From Porphyromonadaceae bacterium UBA4702 (GTDB taxonomy: Bacteria > Bacteroidota > Bacteroidia > Bacteroidales > Muribaculaceae): a stretch of DNA of 19,055 bases. The DNA is taken from contig DHKE01000025.1 of NCBI GenBank assembly GCA_002404675.1, positions 3,815-22,869 on the forward strand, written 5' to 3'. Below are positions 1 to 8,696 of this stretch, one piece after another. Made by a program: the position numbers and the translations under genes. Each line of letters begins with the position of its first letter. Positions within the stretch are counted from its first letter, which is position 1. Below the pieces are notes generated by a model. That model had not been told where the DNA came from and ran no database searches. It saw only the letters and a program-made list of their open reading frames with translations.

Positions 1-1962
1 AAAAACCAGGTGGATGCCATGCGCTCATACAGCGAGACTAACGGCATCGCCCATTTCCTCAACTCGTCGCTCAACAGGGCTGCAATAGAGCAGGTCAAGA
101 GCGACATACGCGAGGGCCGCACCAAGATGCTGTACGTCGCCCCCGAATCACTCAACAAGGAGGACAACATCAACTTTCTGCGGAGCGTGGACATATCGTT
201 TTATGCTATAGACGAGGCGCACTGCATCTCGGAGTGGGGACACGATTTCCGCCCTGAGTACCGCCGCTTGCGCCCGATAATCAACGAGATAGGCAACCGC
301 CCTGTCATAGCGCTGACAGCCACTGCCACCCCCAAGGTGCAGCACGACATACAGCGCAACCTCGGCATCTCCGGCGCGGAGGTGTTCAAGTCGAGTTTCA
401 ACCGCCCCAACCTGTACTATGAGGTGCGTCACAAGACGCAGACTGTAAATGCCGACATAATCCGGTTCATCAAGAACAACAAGGGGAAGTCGGGCATCAT
501 CTACTGCCTGTCGCGCCGCAAGGTCGAGGAGCTGGCAGAGACACTGCAAATCAATGACATACCGGCTTTGCCATACCACGCCGGCCTCGATGCGGCGACG
601 CGAGCCGCCAATCAGGACGCTTTCCTCAACGAGGACATCGACGTGATAGTGGCGACCATCGCTTTCGGCATGGGCATCGACAAGCCTGACGTGCGCTATG
701 TGATGCACTATGACATACCCAAGAGCCTCGAGGGGTATTACCAGGAGACCGGGCGCGCCGGGCGCGACGGCGGCGAGGGCCGTTGCATAGCCTATTTTTC
801 GCTCAAAGACCTGCAGAAGCTCGAGAAGCTCATGCAGACCAAGTCCCCCTCCGAGCAGGAAATCGGCAGGCAGCTGCTTGCCGAGACCGCCAACTACGCC
901 GAATCGTCGCTCTGCCGCCGCAAGATTTTGCTGCACTATTTCGGCGAAGAATACACGGAGGAAAACTGCGGCAACTGCGACAACTGCCTTAATCCTAAGA
1001 AACAAGTGGAAGCCAAAGAAGAACTTTACGCGGTGCTTCAGGTCGTGAGCACCGCACGTGACAAATTCAAAATCGACTATCTGGTGAACATCATGATAGG
1101 CCGCCGCACTGACGAGATACGCGCTTGCGGCCATGACAAGCTCGAGTATTTCGGCGCCCTCTCCGAGGTGGACGAGAAGTTCGTCCTCGCTGTGGTGCAG
1201 CAGGCCGTAATCGCCGGATACCTGTCCAAGGACATTGAGAATTACGGCACTGTTTCCATAACGCCTGCCGGCGACCGCTTCCTTGACAGCCCGAAGTCTT
1301 TCAAGGTCGTGGAGGAAAACAGCTTCTCCGACAGTCCGGAAGTCCCGGCTCGCGGAGGCGAGGCCTGTGTGGCAGACCCCGAGCTGTTTGCCATGCTCAA
1401 GGACTTGCGGCGCAAGGTGGCAAAGCACAACAACCTCAAGCCATACGTCATTTTCCAAGACCCTGCCCTCGAGGCAATGGCGACGACATATCCCGTCACG
1501 ATCGAGGCTCTCCAGGCAGTTCCCGGCGTGGGGGTGGGCAAGGCGAAACGTTACGGCAAGGAGTTTGTCGAGCTGATACGCCGCCATGTCGAGGAGAATG
1601 ACATAGAGCGCCCAGAGGACATCGTAGTGCGGACTATACCGGTCAACAGCCGCGTCAAGAGCCAGCTTATACAGGGCATTGACCGCAAGGTTGACCTTGA
1701 CGCGCTTGCCAAGGGCCACAACCTGACGATGGAGGAACTCATCGACGAGCTCGAGTCGATAGTCAAATCGGGCATGAGAATCAACATAGACTACGCGCTC
1801 AAGGATTTCATCGACGAGGAGCAGGAGCAGGAGATGATGGACTACATACGCGAACTGGACGAGGACGAGCTCGACGACGTGTTCGTCGAGTTTGGCGACG
1901 AGTATTCCGAAGACGAGATACGGCTGGTGCTGATAAAGTTCCTGTCGGAAATGGGCAACTGA
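1..1962 (+). CDS. recQ: ATP-dependent DNA helicase RecQ (5'-truncated by window edge)
   Basis: 3'-5' superfamily 2 DNA helicase acting in recombination and replication-fork repair. The frame is open from base 1 (reading KNQVDAM, typical of helicase motif Ia), so the true start and Walker A lie outside the window. Visible residues, numbered from base 1: DEAH box at 71-74, ALTATATP (motif III), the motif IV region near SGIIYC, and motifs V-VI including GMGIDKPDVR and QETGRAGRDG. A zinc-binding subdomain uses Cys305, 323, 326 and 329 (pattern C-x17-CGNCDNC). An RQC winged helix follows (about 335-445), then an HRDC domain (about 461-530) with the PGVGVGKAKRYG hairpin. The last roughly 110 residues form an acidic extension, which I recall from Bacteroidota RecQ proteins and which E. 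coli RecQ lacks. Only 22 bases separate it from the next gene. Identity is certain; the function of the extension is unknown. Confidence 0.97.
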   Translation, partial: KNQVDAMRSYSETNGIAHFLNSSLNRAAIEQVKSDIREGRTKMLYVAPESLNKEDNINFLRSVDISFYAIDEAHCISEWGHDFRPEYRRLRPIINEIGNRPVIALTATATPKVQHDIQRNLGISGAEVFKSSFNRPNLYYEVRHKTQTVNADIIRFIKNNKGKSGIIYCLSRRKVEELAETLQINDIPALPYHAGLDAATRAANQDAFLNEDIDVIVATIAFGMGIDKPDVRYVMHYDIPKSLEGYYQETGRAGRDGGEGRCIAYFSLKDLQKLEKLMQTKSPSEQEIGRQLLAETANYAESSLCRRKILLHYFGEEYTEENCGNCDNCLNPKKQVEAKEELYAVLQVVSTARDKFKIDYLVNIMIGRRTDEIRACGHDKLEYFGALSEVDEKFVLAVVQQAVIAGYLSKDIENYGTVSITPAGDRFLDSPKSFKVVEENSFSDSPEVPARGGEACVADPELFAMLKDLRRKVAKHNNLKPYVIFQDPALEAMATTYPVTIEALQAVPGVGVGKAKRYGKEFVELIRRHVEENDIERPEDIVVRTIPVNSRVKSQLIQGIDRKVDLDALAKGHNLTMEELIDELESIVKSGMRINIDYALKDFIDEEQEQEMMDYIRELDEDELDDVFVEFGDEYSEDEIRLVLIKFLSEMGN

Positions 1963-1984
1963 CGACATTCCAATATCCACAGGC

Positions 1985-2905
1985 ATGAAAGGCGGCAGAA
2001 ACGGCAGGGCAGAAGGGCTACGGCTCCTCATCGCGGCAGCGGTGGCGATGCTTGCCGCGGCTTGCTCCAACGCTTCTGACACTGATGCCGGCCGCAGGGA
2101 CATGCCGCTGGTGACAGTGGGCGACTCGACGCTCAACCTGTACGACGTGCTGGCGCGGATACCGGGCAACGTGACTCCAGAGGACAGCGCGGCGATGTTT
2201 GCGGGCATTGTCGATACGTGGCTGCAAGACATGCTGCTGCGTGAGGTAGCGCAGGAAAACGCCATTGACCTCGACCGCATCGACCGCATGGCTGCCGACT
2301 ACCGCAACCGCCTCATAATAAACGAATACATACGCCGCATGAAGTCCTCTCGCGGCGACAAGGCTGCCGAGGAGCAGGTGAAGGCCTATTATGACGCCAA
2401 CTCTGCGGAGATGACGCTCGAAAGCCCGCTGGTCAAAGGCGTGTACATCAAGCTCCCCTCTGACGCCGACCGCCTCGACGACGTGCGCCGGTGGGTGCGC
2501 TCCTCCTCTGCCGCAAGCATCGACGAAATCGAGAAGTACGGGCTGAAAGGCGCGATACAGTACGAGTATTTCAAGGACAAATGGGTGGACTGGCAGGAGA
2601 TTGCCGCCCAAATACCGTACCGCTTCGGTGACCCTGACAAGTTTATCGCCGCGCACCGGTTTTTCGAGACCTCGGATCGCAACTCGACATACCTGCTTCG
2701 CATCACCGAGTCCATACCTTCCGGCTCGCGCATGCCGTATGATTTCGCCGCTCCGCTTATACGCGAGTCGCTCGTGCAGTCGCAGCGCGAACAGTACGGG
2801 CGCAGCCTCCTCGAGACCTTTGCCGAGAATGCCCTCAAGAACGGGCTGCTCTCGACTCCCGGATATGACATCAAGACGCATCAACTCATAAATCAAACGA
2901 AATAA
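1985..2905 (+). CDS. SurA-like periplasmic lipoprotein, parvulin domain degenerate or absent
   Basis: A 306-residue predicted lipoprotein. A basic N-terminus and hydrophobic stretch lead to the lipobox LAAAC with Cys27, so it should be lipid-anchored in the envelope. The segment after the signal (VTVGDSTLNLYDV, then helical sequence with NRLIINEYIRRM and a VKAYYDANSAEM segment) resembles the chaperone N-terminal domain of SurA/PpiC-type proteins. The middle region, where a parvulin domain would follow (about 130-240), starts VKGVYIKLPSDA; it lacks the usual histidine-containing HIL motif and the GYH motif. It is therefore likely a holdase-type chaperone rather than an active prolyl isomerase. 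It lies 12 bases upstream of a full SurA homologue, and the pair probably cooperates in outer-membrane protein folding. The ATG start is chosen because it gives a complete signal peptide. The family call is moderately sure and the lack of catalysis is inference. Confidence 0.72.
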   Translation: MKGGRNGRAEGLRLLIAAAVAMLAAACSNASDTDAGRRDMPLVTVGDSTLNLYDVLARIPGNVTPEDSAAMFAGIVDTWLQDMLLREVAQENAIDLDRIDRMAADYRNRLIINEYIRRMKSSRGDKAAEEQVKAYYDANSAEMTLESPLVKGVYIKLPSDADRLDDVRRWVRSSSAASIDEIEKYGLKGAIQYEYFKDKWVDWQEIAAQIPYRFGDPDKFIAAHRFFETSDRNSTYLLRITESIPSGSRMPYDFAAPLIRESLVQSQREQYGRSLLETFAENALKNGLLSTPGYDIKTHQLINQTK

Positions 2906-2917
2906 ACAGATACAGAC

Positions 2918-4270
2918 GTGAACAAGACATACAGAATACTGCCGGCACTGCTGGCTCTGGGACTGCTTGTGGCTGTCGCCAAACCGAAAAACAACGTCAT
3001 CGACGAGGTGGCGTGGGTTGTAGGCGACGAGGCCATCTTCCTCTCTGACATCGAGGAGCAGTATTCACAGATGAAACAGGACGGCACGCCGATTGACGGC
3101 GACCCCTATTGCGTTATCCCCGAAGAACTTGCAGTACAGAAACTGTACCTGCACCAGGCCAAGCTCGATACCATCGAGGCACCCGAGACACAGGTGGCTG
3201 CGCAGGTAGACCGGCGCATCAAGTTCTTTGAGGACAACCTCGGCTCGCGCGAGAAGGTGGAGGAGTATTTCCACAAGCCCATAGCCTCGCTGCGCGCGCA
3301 GCTCATCGAGATGATGCGCACGCAATACATCATCGAGCAGGTGCAGTCAAACCTCACCAAGGACCTCAAGGTCACGCCCAATGACGTGCGCAAGTACTAT
3401 GAACAGCTCCCCGAGGACAGCATCCCCTTTGTGCCGATGCAGGTCGAAGTGCAGATCATCAGCATCAACCCGGTCATACCGCAGCAGGAGATCGACGATG
3501 TGAAGGCGCGTCTGCGCGACTATGCCGACCGTGTCAACCGTGGCGATGCGGAGTTCTCGACGCTCGCCATCATGTACAGCGAGGACGGCTCGGCGATGCA
3601 GGGCGGCGAGCTCGGCTTCCACAACCGCGCTGACTTTGTGCCCGAGTTCTCCAATGTCGCGTTCAGCCTGAACGACCCCAAGAAGGTGTCGCGCATCGTC
3701 GAGACCGAATACGGATACCATATCATACAGCTTATCGAGAAGCGTGGCGACCAGGTCAACGTGCGCCACATTCTGCTGCGCCCGCACGTAAGCTCCAAGG
3801 ACTTGACCGAGGCCGTGACGCGCCTCGACTCCCTGCGCTCGCACCTCACCACACCCGCGCATTTCGAGGAGGCTGCACGCCTCATCTCGCAGGACAAGGA
3901 CTCGCGCAACAACAAGGGCATTATGGTCAACCAGCAGACGGGTTCCTCGCGTTTCGAGATGAAGGACCTCCCCCCGGAGGTGGCTAACCATGTGGAGAAC
4001 ATGGCTGTGGGCGACATCTCCGAGCCGTTCATCATGAAGGATGTGAAGAGCAACCGCGACGTGGTGGCGATAGTCCGCCTCAAAGAGCGTGTCGAGGGGC
4101 ACAAGGCAACTCTCTCTGACGACTACAACATGCTCAAGCAGATGGCTACGGAACACGCTTCCGACCAGATAATCCGCGCTTGGGTTGAGAAGAAGATCGC
4201 ATCGACATACGTCCGCATCGAGGACGGCTGGAACGAGTGCGACTTCAAGTACAAGGGCTGGGTGAAGTGA
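2918..4270 (+). CDS. surA: Periplasmic chaperone / peptidyl-prolyl isomerase, SurA family
   Basis: A 450-residue periplasmic chaperone expected to escort unfolded outer-membrane proteins to the BAM machine. A GTG start gives MNKTYRILPALLALGLLVAVA, a short Sec signal peptide. The N-terminal chaperone domain (about 25-165) begins IDEVAWVVGDEAIFLSDIEE, close to the SurA pattern for this region. Two parvulin-like domains follow, at about 173-277 and 281-392. The first keeps the glycine-rich GGELGFH and the GYHIIQL end but has VEVQIISIN in place of the usual HIL strand. The second has VRHILLRPH but lacks a clear GYH at its end. Each domain is thus missing part of the usual active site, so isomerase activity may be weak. 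It is followed 19 bases later by an OstA-like gene, a conserved envelope-biogenesis grouping. Family assignment is sure; activity is uncertain. Confidence 0.93.
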   Translation: MNKTYRILPALLALGLLVAVAKPKNNVIDEVAWVVGDEAIFLSDIEEQYSQMKQDGTPIDGDPYCVIPEELAVQKLYLHQAKLDTIEAPETQVAAQVDRRIKFFEDNLGSREKVEEYFHKPIASLRAQLIEMMRTQYIIEQVQSNLTKDLKVTPNDVRKYYEQLPEDSIPFVPMQVEVQIISINPVIPQQEIDDVKARLRDYADRVNRGDAEFSTLAIMYSEDGSAMQGGELGFHNRADFVPEFSNVAFSLNDPKKVSRIVETEYGYHIIQLIEKRGDQVNVRHILLRPHVSSKDLTEAVTRLDSLRSHLTTPAHFEEAARLISQDKDSRNNKGIMVNQQTGSSRFEMKDLPPEVANHVENMAVGDISEPFIMKDVKSNRDVVAIVRLKERVEGHKATLSDDYNMLKQMATEHASDQIIRAWVEKKIASTYVRIEDGWNECDFKYKGWVK

Positions 4271-4289
4271 CCCGCCGCCATGTGAGTAT

Positions 4290-6314
4290 ATGAAAGAGCG
4301 AAACCGCGACTTCTGCCGGCACAATCCCCGGCGCGTGCTGTGGATGGTGGCTTCTGTCGTCGTCCTGTCCTTAGTGAGTCTATTGCAGCAGGCGTGGGCG
4401 CAGTCTAACGTCACTCGCCGCCAGCAGTCCAAACCCAAGACAGAGAAGAAAGAGACGTACACGCGCCCCAAGCCGACGCACAAGATTGCTCCCGAGATGC
4501 CCTCACAGGACCGCTATGTCACCAACAAGGTCTTCCTCGAGCGTGCCGACTCGCTGTACCACAACGAGATGAACCCCGGCTGCCAGATAGTGAGCGGCGG
4601 CGTGATGTTCCGTCAGGGGAATATGCGCATGTACTGCGACTCGGCATACTACTACGGCGAGCTGAACTCGCTCAACGCCTTCGGCCATGTCAAAATGACC
4701 AGCGGCGACACGCTGTTCGTATATGCCGACCGTATGTATTACGATGGCATGCAGAAACTGGCGCGGCTGCGCCACGGCCCTACGCAGCCGCAGGTCAAGG
4801 TGCAGAACCGGCGAGTGACGCTCACTTCCGACTCGCTCTTTTACAGCGTCGCCATGGATCGCGGCTGGTATGACTGCGGCGGACGGCTCGAGGACGATGT
4901 GAATGTTCTCACGTCGCGCTACGGCGAATATTCACCCTCGCTCAAGACGGCCGACTTCTACGGCAGTGTGGTGCTGCGCGGCAAGAAAAACGGCAACCAG
5001 CTTCTCACCGACACCTTATATTACAACACCTCCACACACGAGGCGCAGATCGTGAGCCGTACCGACATCTACAGCTCGACGGACACTATCGAGACTTCGC
5101 GAGGCACTTACAACACCCAGACGGGCAACGCCCGTCTCGAGAGCCGCTCGACCATTACCCACACCGACTCTAACAACAATGCCACCAAGCTGACCGGCGA
5201 CATCATCGTCTATGACAAGGCTACACGCACCAGCCGCGCATATATGTTTGACGATCCAGCCCGTGTGCCGCGCCCAATGGTGCTGAATGACACCGCACAC
5301 AAGGTACGCCTCATCAGCAACTACGGCGAGTACAACGAGGTGACGCGCTCCGCTTTCGCCACCGGCAACCCGATGATGGTGGAGTATTCGCGCCCCGACA
5401 CCAACTATCTGCGTGCCGACAGCATCTACACCTGGATAGTGCAGCAACGCACTGTCGCCCCCTACACTCCGCGACAGCAGCAGCTTCTCGACTCCCTGAT
5501 GGCGGAACAGCGCACGCTCGATGCCCGCGCAGACTCGATTGAGGCTGTCTGCCGCCGCCAGATTGAGCATGGCGACACGTCTGTCGTCATTCCCCCGCGG
5601 CGGAATCTCGTGGCGGAAAGACCTGAACTGCAGCGCGACAGCATACTCAAGGACTTTTGCGTGGCAAAGGCCATCAAGCACTCGCGCTTCTTCAACCAGC
5701 AGATACAGGCCATTGCCGACACAATGCACCTCGTGCAGTTTGACTCGCTCCTCTACCTGAAGCGCAAGCCGATAGTGTGGAGCGACAACCGCCAGGTGTG
5801 CGGCGATTCCATCACCGTGCATTTCAATGACTCTACCGCCGACTACGCCCGCGTGGTAAACGGATTTGTGGCTGAAAACGTGGCAGAGGATTTCTATAAC
5901 CAGCTGAAGGGGAAGGCGATGTTTGCCACCTTCCGCGACAACCAGCTGCGGCATCTCTCTGTAGACGACAATGTCGAGGTGGTGTTGCTGCCGGCAGAGA
6001 AGGATTCAACATACAACAAGATTATCAAGGCCGAGAGCGAGCATCTGACAGTGGACATGGCTGACCGCGAGCTGGAGAAGCTCAAGATGTGGTCAGCTGT
6101 TGACGGCACCGTCACGCCGATATTCAAAGTCAAGCAGGGCGACAAGTACCTGCAGGGCTTCCAGTGGCAGGAGGCGCTGCGCCCCAGGCGCGAGTGGTAT
6201 GACGGCCGCTGGATTTGGGACGACGACCTCGGCGACGTGTCGGATGAGATGATCGACTATTTCAAGAAGGAGGAGAGCCAGTCCGGCACGCTCGAGGAGT
6301 ATTTCGGGCAATAG
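4290..6314 (+). CDS. OstA/LptA-like outer-membrane LPS-transport-related protein
   Basis: A 674-residue exported protein. The basic start is followed by a hydrophobic segment ending LLQQAWA-Q, a signal peptidase I site near residue 37 with Gln after it, as is common in Bacteroidota. Residues about 75-330 are repeated beta-strand units containing DSLFYS, DTLYYN, GNARL and similar phrases (property of the OstA/LptA jellyroll). A second block with the same rhythm lies at about 470-615 (DSLLYLKRKPIVWSDNRQVCGDSITVHF). Between them is a charged, probably helical stretch rich in Arg, Glu and Gln (about 385-460). LptA-type proteins bridge lipopolysaccharide across the periplasm, and Bacteroidota OstA-like proteins are usually much longer than E. 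coli LptA, as here. I did not see an LptD-type barrel at the C-terminus. Position between surA and mutL supports an envelope role. The precise role in the Lpt pathway is inference. Confidence 0.85.
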   Translation: MKERNRDFCRHNPRRVLWMVASVVVLSLVSLLQQAWAQSNVTRRQQSKPKTEKKETYTRPKPTHKIAPEMPSQDRYVTNKVFLERADSLYHNEMNPGCQIVSGGVMFRQGNMRMYCDSAYYYGELNSLNAFGHVKMTSGDTLFVYADRMYYDGMQKLARLRHGPTQPQVKVQNRRVTLTSDSLFYSVAMDRGWYDCGGRLEDDVNVLTSRYGEYSPSLKTADFYGSVVLRGKKNGNQLLTDTLYYNTSTHEAQIVSRTDIYSSTDTIETSRGTYNTQTGNARLESRSTITHTDSNNNATKLTGDIIVYDKATRTSRAYMFDDPARVPRPMVLNDTAHKVRLISNYGEYNEVTRSAFATGNPMMVEYSRPDTNYLRADSIYTWIVQQRTVAPYTPRQQQLLDSLMAEQRTLDARADSIEAVCRRQIEHGDTSVVIPPRRNLVAERPELQRDSILKDFCVAKAIKHSRFFNQQIQAIADTMHLVQFDSLLYLKRKPIVWSDNRQVCGDSITVHFNDSTADYARVVNGFVAENVAEDFYNQLKGKAMFATFRDNQLRHLSVDDNVEVVLLPAEKDSTYNKIIKAESEHLTVDMADRELEKLKMWSAVDGTVTPIFKVKQGDKYLQGFQWQEALRPRREWYDGRWIWDDDLGDVSDEMIDYFKKEESQSGTLEEYFGQ

Positions 6315-6339
6315 CGCGGCGCAACGCCGTTATGTACGC

Positions 6340-6345
6340 AGGAGG
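6340..6345 (+). promoter_or_regulatory. Consensus Shine-Dalgarno site for mutL
   Basis: AGGAGG is followed by 7 bases and then the GTG at 6353. This spacing is ideal and supports the GTG as the start. Full Shine-Dalgarno matches are uncommon in Bacteroidota, and the other genes in this window lack one. Confidence 0.75.
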
Positions 6346-6352
6346 ATAACAA

Positions 6353-8242
6353 GTGGAACACAGCAGCGACATAATACATCTGCTTCCCGACTCGGTGGCT
6401 AACCAGATTGCCGCCGGCGAGGTGATACAGCGTCCGGCCTCTGTCATCAAGGAGCTTGTAGAGAACTCCGTGGATGCCGGCGCGACAGACATTGCCATTT
6501 TCATCAAGGATGCCGGGCGCACGCTCATTCAAGTTGTGGACAACGGCAGGGGGATGACCGAGACCGATGCCCGCATGGCCTTCGAGCGGCACGCCACGTC
6601 GAAAATCTCCGCTGCCGCCGACTTGTTCACCCTCGCGACAATGGGCTTCCGAGGCGAGGCTTTGCCCTCGATATGCGCAATCTCGCAGGTGGAACTGCGC
6701 ACCCGCACTGATAATGACCGCCTTGGCACTTGCCTGAAAATCAACTGCTCAAAGGTAGAGAGCCAAGAGCCGTGCGTGTGCGACCGTGGAGCGAACATCA
6801 TGGTGCGCAACATTTTCTGCAACCTTCCGGCCCGACGCAAGTTCCTCAAGAGCGACAGCGTGGAGCTTGCCAACATCATGCGCGAGTTTGAACGCCTCGC
6901 GCTGGTCAACAACCACCTCCATCTGAGCATCGACACCGGCAACAAGCGCATTGACCTGCGTCCCGGCTCGTTCAAGCAGCGCATCGGTGACATCTGGAAA
7001 AACAACCTCAACCTGCAGCTCCTCCCCGTGGACGTGGACACTTCGGTGGTCAAAATTTCCGGCTTCGTCTCGCGACCCGAGTTCGCCCGCCGCCGCAACC
7101 CGTTGCAATACCTCATAGTCAACGGGCGGAATATGCGCCACCCGTATTTTCACAAGGCTATCCTGTCATGTTTCGACAAGCTCATTGCCGCCGACACACA
7201 GCCGTGCTACTTCATCAAGTTTGAGGTTGACCCGGCGACGATAGATGTCAACATACACCCGACCAAGAACGAAATCAAGTTTGAGAACGAGAGCGAGATA
7301 TGGCGCATTCTCTCCGCAGCCGTGCGTGCCTCGCTCGGCAAGTTCTCTGCTGTCCCCTCGATAGACTTCACCTCCGACCCGCTGCCCGCTGCCACGGTGC
7401 ATGACGGCGACTACATCGCCGCGCCGCAAGTCCCGGTAGACCCGCAGTACAACCCGTTCAAGCCATCTGCCGGCCAGTCCGCAGGCTCGCCGTGGTCGCC
7501 GCAGGGGCAGCAGCGCAGGACGACAGTTGACCGCTCGTGGCAACGTCTCTATGCCGACTTCATGAGCGATGTGAAGGACTCTGACCGCAACCGGGGCTTG
7601 GCTTCTGCCGGCGATGCCCCCGAGGCAGTCTTCCCCGCCGCCGAAACGTCTGATGCCGCCGCTCCGCAGTGCATACAGTACGCGCTGAAATACATCGTCA
7701 CTCCTTCGCCCGAAGGCTTGTTGATAATAGACCAGCACCGCGCGCACGTCAAGGTGCTGTATGAGGAATACCTCTCCAAGGCGCACGGCGCGGCTGGCGT
7801 GGGGCAGCAGGTGCTGTTCCCCGAAACGCTGCGCCTCGACCCCTCGCAGCAGCTTGTCCTCGAAGGGGTGGAGGACGAACTCTCGCGCATCGGCTTCAAA
7901 CTCTCGCACGCCGGCGGCTGCGACTGGCGCATCGAGGCCGTCCCCTCCGAATTGATGCACATCGACCCGCGCGACGTGATACTCCGCATACTCGACTCCG
8001 TGAGCGACGATTCCGTCAACTACGGCAACGAGGGCACGCCCACCGACACCATGCTGCAGCGCGTCGCGCTGGTGACGGCACGCTCCACGGCGGTAACTGG
8101 CGGCAAGCAGCTCTCGACTGCCGAGATGCAGCACCTGGTGAGCCGCCTGTTCGCGCTGCCCGACACGCGCTTCACCCCCAACGGCAACCCCATAGTCGCT
8201 GTCATCGACGACCGATACATCGACGCCCTCTTCACAACCTGA
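6353..8242 (+). CDS. mutL: DNA mismatch repair protein MutL
   Basis: A 629-residue mismatch-repair ATPase that links MutS to downstream strand removal. The N-terminal GHKL ATPase is complete: NQIAAGEVIQRPASV, the KELVEN motif with Glu34 and Asn38, DNGRGM at 63-68, HATSKI at 80-85 and GFRGEA at 98-103. A transducer domain follows to about 330, with the NGRNMRHP and VDVNIHPTKNEIKF motifs. A poorly conserved Pro/Ser/Asp-rich linker (about 340-440) precedes the C-terminal dimerisation domain. There, the site that is DQHA-x2-E-x4-E in endonuclease MutL proteins reads DQHRAHVKVLYE from Asp460: Ala is replaced by Arg and the first Glu by Val. The later ACK and CPHGRP motifs align with ARS and TPNGNP. 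The protein is probably not a metal-dependent endonuclease. The start is GTG, set by the Shine-Dalgarno site. There are 38 bases to the gene before it. Confidence 0.97.
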   Translation: MEHSSDIIHLLPDSVANQIAAGEVIQRPASVIKELVENSVDAGATDIAIFIKDAGRTLIQVVDNGRGMTETDARMAFERHATSKISAAADLFTLATMGFRGEALPSICAISQVELRTRTDNDRLGTCLKINCSKVESQEPCVCDRGANIMVRNIFCNLPARRKFLKSDSVELANIMREFERLALVNNHLHLSIDTGNKRIDLRPGSFKQRIGDIWKNNLNLQLLPVDVDTSVVKISGFVSRPEFARRRNPLQYLIVNGRNMRHPYFHKAILSCFDKLIAADTQPCYFIKFEVDPATIDVNIHPTKNEIKFENESEIWRILSAAVRASLGKFSAVPSIDFTSDPLPAATVHDGDYIAAPQVPVDPQYNPFKPSAGQSAGSPWSPQGQQRRTTVDRSWQRLYADFMSDVKDSDRNRGLASAGDAPEAVFPAAETSDAAAPQCIQYALKYIVTPSPEGLLIIDQHRAHVKVLYEEYLSKAHGAAGVGQQVLFPETLRLDPSQQLVLEGVEDELSRIGFKLSHAGGCDWRIEAVPSELMHIDPRDVILRILDSVSDDSVNYGNEGTPTDTMLQRVALVTARSTAVTGGKQLSTAEMQHLVSRLFALPDTRFTPNGNPIVAVIDDRYIDALFTT

Positions 8243-8696
8243 CCCAGGCGTGATTGTATGCAAGTTTGTGTAAATAAGCGATGTACGAATTGCTTACCTC
8301 CAGACACAGCACGCCCTGCCCATACTTTGCCGCCGTTATATGTCGCTTTTACACAGATAGATAGCCGTTCTATTCGAAATTTGTTGTAAATTTGCAGTGA
8401 ATTTAGAATATAAAAGCAAGATGTCTGGCATCATGCTTGGTTTGTTTTCATTCGTATGTTGATGAGCGTTGTGGTGAAGCAGATTGTTGTGGTTACATTG
8501 TAGGGTGAATGCTATGAATAGACGAGGATATCGGGGACTCGAATGCCTGACAGTTGGCGGTAATGCGGGGCGGCGGTTGGAATATTCGGGCAATTAGGTG
8601 GTCTGCAAGTCGGATTTTTGCGCTGTGGTTTGTTGTGGTTAAACTGAAAGGCATTAACTTTGTCACAGAAATCGGAATAACCAAAATAGCTACGTT
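8243..8696 (+). other. Intergenic region between mutL and the outer-membrane protein gene
   Basis: 454 bases, visibly richer in A+T than the flanking genes, with no convincing protein gene. It holds an imperfect dyad at 8368-8408 (TTCTATTC against GAA-TT-TAGAA, with AAATTT twice inside). That dyad overlaps a -7-like TAAATTTG at 8387-8394, which has no good -33 partner. A 12-base direct repeat, TTGTTGTGGTTA, occurs at 8484-8495 and 8630-8641; the second copy overlaps the -33 element of the promoter listed separately. Two tiny ORFs (8421-8462, 13 codons; 8514-8597, 27 codons) have no supporting signal. No U-tract terminator for mutL was found. Confidence 0.6.
8632..8662 (+). promoter_or_regulatory. 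Bacteroidota-type promoter for the outer-membrane protein gene
   Basis: GTTG (8632-8635), 19 bases, then TAACTTTG (8655-8662), an exact match to the Bacteroidota -7 consensus TAnnTTTG. Transcription should start near 8669, giving a leader of about 30 bases before the ATG at 8697. Confidence 0.7.

Noticed and set aside
148..2289. 713-codon open frame on the minus strand opposite recQ
   Set aside because: It is a mirror of G+C-rich codon use in recQ; the translation has no recognisable domain and spans the recQ end and the next gene's start.
8511..8560. tRNA-like T-arm (GGGACTCGAATGCC)
   Set aside because: No acceptor, D or anticodon stem could be built around it.
8336..8593. 85-codon minus-strand ORF in the gap before the outer-membrane protein gene
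   Set aside because: Composition is random-looking (His/Asn/Ser-rich) with no signal, domain or promoter.
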